Positions 12,101-21,100 of a stretch of 39,813 nucleotides of DNA are shown piece after piece; the first letter of the stretch is position 1, and every line of letters begins with the position of its first letter. The notes under the pieces are model-generated. The model searched no databases and was not told the origin of the DNA. It worked only from the letters and a program-made list of their open reading frames with translations. This stretch comes from Acanthaster planci (taxonomy: Eukaryota; Echinodermata; Asteroidea; Valvatida; Acanthasteridae). Both the position numbers and the translations under genes were made by a program. Location of the stretch: contig NW_019091559.1 of NCBI RefSeq assembly GCF_001949145.1, positions 642,799 through 682,611 on the forward strand, written 5' to 3'.

Positions 12101-15100
12101 TACTCTAAACACAACTCACCATCCTGGCAATCATCAGATACTCCTGTGACATCACCCACACTATCACTGTGTTCTCCACCCTCTTTGTCAGCTGTTGGCC
12201 CTGCCTCTCCTTTCTCTCCACCCCTCTGCTTAGTCTTCGCCTTAGCAGATACTGATGGAGCTGGGGAGATTTCAACACTTTGGGCAGCCGACTCCTGGAC
12301 TGTGACCATTCCCTGTGTTCCATTCACCTATGGGCAAGTCCATCGGTGAACCAAGTTTTAGTTTCAACCATTCCTTTTAGAAGCAAGTTTGTGGTAGATA
12401 CATGTAGATATGCACATCCAGAAAGAGTTTGAAAGTTTGATTAGAATTCCTTTGAATTTAATCTAAAGAGAAGGCTAACACTGTTGAAAGTGCTGATATT
12501 GAGGCCACAGAATTACAAATTATGGCTCAAATCATCATGGGTATGTCAGAGGCGAGATGCGGGGATGTTCAAAAGGCCAGAAAAGTAGCAAACCTGAATG
12601 AATAAACCTAAAACAAATCACAATGGGTTCAAAATAACCCAGGAAATCACACACCTGCTGTGTTATTCGCAAACTACACGATTGGCATATTTTCAACACT
12701 ATGCCCACAACCCCATCAAAAACAAGAAAGACTGAAGCTTTGGTTGCCAATGAAAGTCATTCTGAAAAAAATACACGTAGGGCTCATTAAAGGACCAGCC
12801 AGTCCTACACCCTCAAACTCCAAGTAGTGGACCAGTAGTAATTTCACAGGAGGAAAAAGTGACCAACTCCTCCAAAACCACTCTCATCCCCCTCATCCCC
12901 ACCCTCACCCCCACCCTCACTTTCCACCCCCAACNNNNNNNNNNNNNNNNNNNNNNNNNNNNNNNNNNNNNNNNNNNNNNNNNNNNNNNNNNNNNNNNNN
13001 NNNNNNNNNNNNNNNNNNNNNNNNNNNNNNNNNNNNNNNNNNNNNNNNNNNNNNNNNNNNNNNNNNNNNNNNNNNNNNNNNNNNNNNNNNNNNNNNNNNN
13101 NNNNNNNNNCTCACTCCCCACCCTCACCCCCTACCCTTCCCCTCTCATCTCACTCCCCACCCTCACCCCCTACCCTTACCCTCTCATCTCACTCCCCACC
13201 CTCAGTCCCCTTCCCACCCTTACCCCACCCTCACTCCCCATCCTCACCTGTAATTCTAGATTCCTTGCTGTCTTTTGTCTCTTCTCTGCCCTGCCTTTAC
13301 CCTTCATCTTTCCTCCTCTGGTGGTTTCTTCTCTGTTCTCTTTCCTTGGCCTGCCTGGTTTGCGTTCTCTTCCTCCAGTGGATGAGGTCTGACCTCTCTC
13401 CAGTCTTGCCTTCTCAGCCAAGAGGAGTTTCTCTCGTTCAGCTTGTGCTCTCTTCTGCATCCGTAGTTGCTGTTGCTGTTCTTTGATTTGTTGCTCAAAC
13501 TGCAGCGTCAGTTGCTCAGCTCGTCGCTTCTGTTCTTGTTCTCGTAACAGCTGCTCCTGTAGCTCTTTCTCAGTCAAAACTGCATCTTTAGGTTGTTTCC
13601 GCTGCACAGAATAAAAACAAATTACTTCCGATGAGCTGCTTTTTCATACCATAATTTTCCATGTTCAAACTTGGTAAGCACGAACTTTAGTCCAATACTG
13701 AATCACTTCACTGCAAACTATGGGTGCACAAAGTGTAGTGTAGCCTACAGTGTAAATACACCCAGCAGTAAACTATCAGCGCAATTAATGGTCACTGCCA
13801 AGACTCATTATATTGTACAAAATGTACGTTATGTCACACCATCCAAAGGACACCTACTACATCAACACTCAGTGACGTAAAAAAGTGCCTTGAAAATAGC
13901 AAAGAAAGCATAAGAGGGCTGGATATAATGCATAGCCATGAGATGGCATGTACAAGAACATTCATATGGCTGTGGAAAATATACCATGTCTGGAGAGTTT
14001 ATCAAAGTACATTTCAAAAGGATTACTATTCAACAAGACAGTCATATTGGAACAGTCTCATTTTTTGTTTGACCAGAACAAATTTATCAGAATCTTGTCA
14101 TCATGCATGTACACAGATACCTGTCACTGTGACAATGCAATATAAATGCATATGTACCGGGTATGTGGTTTCATTCCCAGTAGTAAGACTGATGTCCCCT
14201 AAGTCAAGTTAGGATATTTTAGTATGATAATACAAAGTGCAGAAAGGGCTTCTATCTAGCGGTAACACAATGAGTGTTGAGTAATGCTAGGTCTAGGACA
14301 GTTCGGTTTTGAAACCACACACGTACACATTTTATACTTTGTGTTTTGCTGAACTACCTAAGGAGAATATTGTCCTTCCCCATAAAGACAAAACTATACA
14401 CGTATGTGTCTTGATATTGACTTTGTAGTAGGGGCAAAACTTTCAAAATCTCCCAAGCAATGAACATGGAAGGCATGATGACCCACAGTAAAGGGTGTCC
14501 TTCACACAGATTAAACATGTTAGCCTTTCTCATGTTAGTAGAAATATATGTACTTAATCTTAAATTTAAATGCATGAGTTATATGTGTGGTTCAATAAAC
14601 AAAATGAAATGTGTTGATAGCCAGTTTCATAAACTAAAATTGTTATTACGCCCAATCACGAGAGATAAAAGGCTGGAAAATTTTCAGAAATTAATAAAAA
14701 AGTAAAGAAGGCTCAAAAGAATAATCTCTCAAATGCTTTGCCACTGGAGTTGTGCTGTACATGTACAAAGTACATGTAGGTGATTTTTTTTTCCTCAACC
14801 AGATAATTTTACATATCTAGTGCACAGACAAAGCCACCAATAAATCCAAAACCTTGGGCAGCATTTACAGTATTAAGCAAAGCACAAATCAAAAACTATG
14901 GCCACGTACAAAAGCATAAAAAAGAGTCATTAAAAGCAAAAACATGAAACAGGAAATGATTTTTTCACTGATTATAAATATAGGTAGAGAAGTTTTCACT
15001 TGTAGTTTGTTCAGACAACCACCCATCATCAATGATATCTTGAATCTTGAGACTTCAACATACATTTGATACACAAAACCAGGCGTACATGTACAACCTT

Positions 15101-18100
15101 CCAACATTGAACAAACTTTGTTTCTTTTCCTTTCTAAACTGATGTGATCATTTCTGTTTCACTTGGCTGACTTCAGTGCTGGTTCATACTTAACAAAAAT
15201 GCCAATGTAAAACAAATTTCACATCACAAATCACCCCAGCAAAATTTGCTTGTGCTGATATGCATTCAACTTTAGTCCCGTACTTGTGCATCATAAGAAA
15301 AAAAAATCTGCAACACCCTGACTTTCCTGTGAAGTAAAAACGGTTTTTAAGGGGGTGAACTGATGCAACACCCTGACTTTCCTGTCAAGTATGAACCATT
15401 TTTAAGGGGAGTGAACCGATGCAACAAGAATTCCCATCACCTCAAAAGCCTCCTGCAATGTGTTAGTAGTGCAATGATCAGTGCCGTCAGATGAGGTGGT
15501 GATAGGAGTGAGAGAAGGGGTGGTAGATGTGGTGATGTTGAGATCATTAGTAAGTGACTCAGTAGTGACCTCCTGTCCGCTCTTCCTGTGGTGATGATGG
15601 TGATGACGATGCTGGTCGCCATGACGATGGTGATGTTTCTTTTCAGAACGCTGTTCATTAGAAGCACTGCTCTTTTGTCCTTCCTTAGGTGAGAGTAAGC
15701 CAGCCTTCTGTTTGCGGTTCAAGGAACTCTGTTGCTTCTCTCGGATGCTCTTTTGTTGCTCAAGAAGCAGTTTTTGACGGGCTTCCAATTCTTTCTTAGC
15801 CTGTCATTTAGAAACAATGAAACAGTACATGTACCGGTACTTCCTGCCTGGAAACCTTTAAACATTCAAAACAACTTAACCTGTGCTTACCAAGGCCCTT
15901 TACATCTACATGCACATGTACGTTAGGTGTTTTAATGTTTACATACCTGACAATCCTAACAAAGTGTGTAAACAGTCTCCTTAATGTGACTTTCACACAC
16001 TTCGAAATATTTCAAGTTATTTTTCATTAAAAATAAGCAAACTGTTAATGTGAGTTGCATTCCACATTCCATAAAACAGTATTTGATTTCATATTACATG
16101 CCAGTAATGATTTGGAAAGTGGCACATGACTCATTTGGAGAAATACGTGTATATGGTTTGGAGAAAAAAGAACTGTTCACATTAAAGTCAATGAATTGAC
16201 AAAATGATACAAGCTTCAAGAGGTTAGACTCCATTCAAGTCATTGTTGACGCAAGTAGGCCAAAGGAGTATGAACAGCTAAAAACCTCCATGCTTATGCA
16301 AGAAGAACTCAATAAAAATGCAGACTTGATCCAAGTTGTTCCTACCTGCATGATTTCTGCCATCTCCTTCTCATCACTGTACTGATCAGAATCACTCCCA
16401 GAATCTCCACTGCTAACCTCTGACATGTTGCTGTCAGAATCTCCTGAGCTCAAACCGTTGTCACTACTGTCGCTACTTCCTTGCTTGCCAGGGTCCTTTG
16501 ATGAGGCAGATGAACTTTTCTTCTTCTGAGGGGACAAAGCTGGGGAACTTGATGGTAAGCTTGTTCTTGGGGAAGGGGATTTGGAGGAACGTTGTCTGGG
16601 TGATGATAAAGAGGGGCTGGGAGTGGACACCTTGATGCTAAGTTTCTGTGGTAACAAATGAATAGGAAATAAAAATCTCAAGATCATTTCAACAGGCAAC
16701 TGATGAAACTGGATATATGCAATACATGTTGCAGTTGATAAGAACATAGGCACCTCAAGACAACTTCAGGAAGAGGGACCAACTGTCAGGCCTTGCTTTT
16801 GGGGTAATTCCAGAAATTAGGGGTTCAATAGTGTGACTTTTTCACGTCCTTGTTACATCTGACCTTTGTGGTTTGACAGGGAAATATCATCAGAATTGAT
16901 TTCAAACCATTACTATTTGTTTGGCAGGTAACTGGCATTAATCCATCACTCTTGGAAACTAGAAAATGTGTTCTCAACTTACAAAATCACATGTCAGATT
17001 TAATAGGGACACGAATAAATGGACCCCTAATTTCTGTTACCCTTTTGCAAAAGAGAAACTTCAGAAAAAAAACATGTAGTTAGGAAAGAACAAGGCTAGA
17101 CAACATGGACATTTGATGATCAATGCACAAAGGCAAGAATACAAAATAAATTTACGACTATTGACAGTGCCAGTTTGTGGAAATTAGATTTTAGGGCAAG
17201 AAGTACTTGAGAATTATTCAGCCCATTACTTTCCAAGCACTTTTGTCATAAAAACTTAGATTTTATTATACAGTAATGGTCTGAACTCATTTTATTTTGT
17301 AATGTCACCTTTATGTGTTTACTGTCTAATCCCATGTTCTATAACTTTGTCCCTCCAAAGTGTGTCGTTAAAACAAAACATGGACATGACATTATACATG
17401 TACATGTATTTATTACACATCTGCGGTCTACCACGCAAGAGGCTTGTCCCATAGTGGCTAAGCAGACAACAGACCGATCATAAATGGCAACAGATGTTTT
17501 ACGACTCAGTTTTCAGAATTTAAGGCATATTTGATTGAAAAAGCTTGGAAAAATGTCCCTAAAATATCCCTCATTAATGAAGGTACATGCAACTGTCAAA
17601 GCAGAGCTCAACTTTCCTTTGTGTGTGTGTGTGCTGATTCCAACACATCAAACTCCAAGTTTTCCATCCCATCTTAACAAAAAAGCCTTACATATTCTAC
17701 AGTACATGTACTTGACTGATTGATCAATCAGCCTATCAGTCATCAATCAAATCAGTCCATTGGTCAATTCACACCCACCGGTACTTCTTTGATGACAGAC
17801 ACTGCTTCCTTGGGAGTAGTCAGTGGAGCGGGTTGATGGCTAGGTACAAGGGTTGGTGTTTGACTCAGTAAGGGAACCCTTAGTGGATTGGGACGATCTG
17901 TCTTCCGAGGTCTTCCCCGACGACCAGTACCTCGTCTCACGGCTCCAGTGCCAGACACATTTGTCTTGGGAGCTAGATTCAAAGGGTACATGTACATGTA
18001 GATTGATATAAATAATTAATCATTATGCATCTAAGGATAAGATTGGATCTTGGTGACTATGCCAATCTGCCCTGAGCTGAAGTGCACCCCCAATCGGCGA

Positions 18101-21100
18101 AAGAAAGACAGGTGGTTACAAGTGGGTTCTTGAACACGTTCAACGTGTACGCAAAGACCATACATGTACATGCCAAAATAAATTAGTTCCAAGTACTCAG
18201 CGTGCTCTGCATCAAATACGCATACATGTACATGTACCGTATACTTGCATGCCTCATGGCGCGCCTATGCCGTACCAAAAATCACGCCCTCTTTTGTTCC
18301 CCTCGGGGCAGATAAAGGTGTGATCAAAGATTTCTTTGCTAATAATGATGACACTTAAGGGCATCAGTTTGTAGTTTTTTGTGTGTGTTTTACTTTCTCA
18401 GCACATACATGTACTAGTAGGTGAGGAGAGCAGAATGGTCCTTCCAAAAAGTTTTCTAAATATTGTCTATCATTTTAATTACATGCATTATCTCAGTGGT
18501 CCAAATGAAGATGATCTGTAATGGACCAAACCACCTTTCCGATATATTCCCATGAACCACATGTACATGTACTGTATGTGTACTGGTATGCAGCTGCGTC
18601 AATACAAACTAAGACTCTTTTACATGCACATGTAGTTTCTCTCTCCACACTACTTACTTTTCTGACTCTTAAAGAGTGAATCAAAGCCAGCAACACTGGC
18701 CTCTTTATCTGCACTGGTACCATGTCCAAAGGTAGTTGACAAACCAAGACTGTGGGAGTAGTAATCATGGCCAAGTGCACCTAAACTGTGTGATTGCTGC
18801 CACCACGGACTACCACCTTGATAAAGATAAAGAAAGGCCCAAAACAGAGAAAATCAGTCAAATCTTTAGCATTCAGACTTGTAACTGGTGACATTTGGAT
18901 TATTTAATCTTGTTTGTAGTCAATTTACATACAGGTACATGTACATGTATTGGAACATCAGAGGAGGATTCACCAGAATCTTGTCTCCCTAAAAAATAAA
19001 CCAACTGTGACGCTTCCAGAAGCCAAGGATACACAAATCTAAAGGTTGTTAACTAACCACCCCAAGATTTTGTATTTACTATGAAAGTGTTTAACAGAAT
19101 TTTCAACAGCTCCTTGTACAACCATGACAAACGTACAATACATGCATTTATCTTAATGGGCACGATAACAAACATGTACATGTACAATGTACATTGTACA
19201 ACATTTGGAAAGGTAAATACGTGTACTTAGAAAAGAACTAACCGTGCATGATAAGTTTTCAATCACTGCTACCGATACATGTACGTCATACATGTCCAAA
19301 CAAAACAGCTAGACGCCAAATGTGTATCCGGACCGGTACATGTACATGTACATGTACATTGTACAATGTTGCAAAGTACCGCTACTTGTATGCAAATGAA
19401 TGGCTAACCGTGCAAAATGTGCTCACTTGACCAGTAATACACAGTACGGCATGTCGACTACAGATTCCCACATGGAGTAGAGTCAGTGCACATGTACATG
19501 TGTGTACAATGAATTGTAGGCCTACTCAATGCAGCTTTACTTAGAGTACATGTACATGTACAATAACTCCTACTTACCCAACATGTACCGGTATGTATCT
19601 GCAGATGTATGTACACATGCACTTCTGTACGTACATGTACTTACATACATGAATGTGGGTACATGTACATGTACATGTACATGTAGATCAGATCATGGAG
19701 CTCCATGTACATTGTATGGGGTCTGTTTGTTTCTCATGGATCTGCATCACAATCAGTGATTCCAACACTGGTTCGTACCATCCATTGGGTGAGTTTTGGT
19801 GTCCATATGGGTGAGTTTTGGCAATGTTTGGCATCCATAAACCAGCGATGGATTGCAGATTGTGATCCAGATGTGTGTGAAACAAACACAGCCATTGAAA
19901 AAGTACCATATCAACGCACATGTACGGGGAACAGGGCACACACAATGTACATACATGTATGTACACTGTACAATGTACATACATGTGCTTATGCCATAAA
20001 AACTGTAAAAGTTCAAATGTCGCGAACATATGTAAATGGCATTACAGGTGTACAATGAGCAGTACATGGTACACCTGTATCATGATGGTTAACTGCTTGC
20101 CAACTAAGAGGCTATTTTCAGAGCATGCTATCAATGGCCCTGCACTTTCCCAGGCCACTGCACTGTTTCAAACACTCACAAACATCTTTATGACATCACG
20201 AGAACTCCAACAGAATCATTTACCTCACAATTACCATTTTGCAAAGTGATCTGCATGGACATACACAGACAAAAAGTTAACAACACGGCAAAAGAAAATC
20301 ATCTCTAAAGCAAGTTGGCTAGCAAGCGGCAGGCATGCACTGTAGACTATCCAGCACTGTGACACATGCAAAGTCTCACAAAGAAATCTACAAGGAACGA
20401 TTCAAGAGGACCACATGGTGAATGACACGCTTGAGTGCGTGACTCGGAATAACGTATGGTATCTAAACATATACATGTACAATACTAAGAAAAGAAAACA
20501 CTAATAGGCCACAAAATGTAGCCTAAAACTGACTCAAGTACCAAAACAAAACCCGGCAAAACATAAATTCAACAGTCAATCATAATATCATTTAATTAAA
20601 AACCTCATCAGTACATGATTGATAAGGAGTCAGGTTCAGCCTGGTGTCACTTCAACTTCATTGCTGGCTTGATATAAAACTTTTAGTCCATATGAAATTG
20701 GCAACTGAATTACTCTGAATTACATTTTGTAAGTATTTGTAAAGTACCAGTACCATAAACTGTAAGCACATGTATTATTACTTTAAGTCAGCTGAAGAAA
20801 GAACTGTATAATTACTGGTATGATGTAGAATCTTGACTAAGAAGAAATCAAGTTTTTAATTACCTGTCAACAATTTCATATCGAAACTTCAAAAGTGCTT
20901 TGAAATGTACACGTACATGTACACTGTAAATAACAGAAACAATGTACATGTATATGCACACTGCACTGTAATATTTAGGGTATACTTCTGTCAGCATCCT
21001 CAGTCTTCATCAATCTACATGTAAATTCTAAGTAAACAAATCATGACTTTCATTCTTCTTTCCTGACAACATTTTCCTTTTCTAATTTATATACTACATG

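Noticed and set aside
12859-13392. 177-codon plus-strand ORF through the gap
   Set aside because: Much of it is N, the rest is a C-rich repeat and the antisense of exon 7.
16235-16753. 172-codon minus ORF as a single gene
   Set aside because: Only 16346-16645 is exonic; the ends are intron read-through, with clear acceptor and donor inside.
19705-20058. Overlapping plus and minus ORFs of about 110 codons
   Set aside because: Partly made of TACATGTA words, with no domain, no splice logic with neighbours and open frames on both strands.
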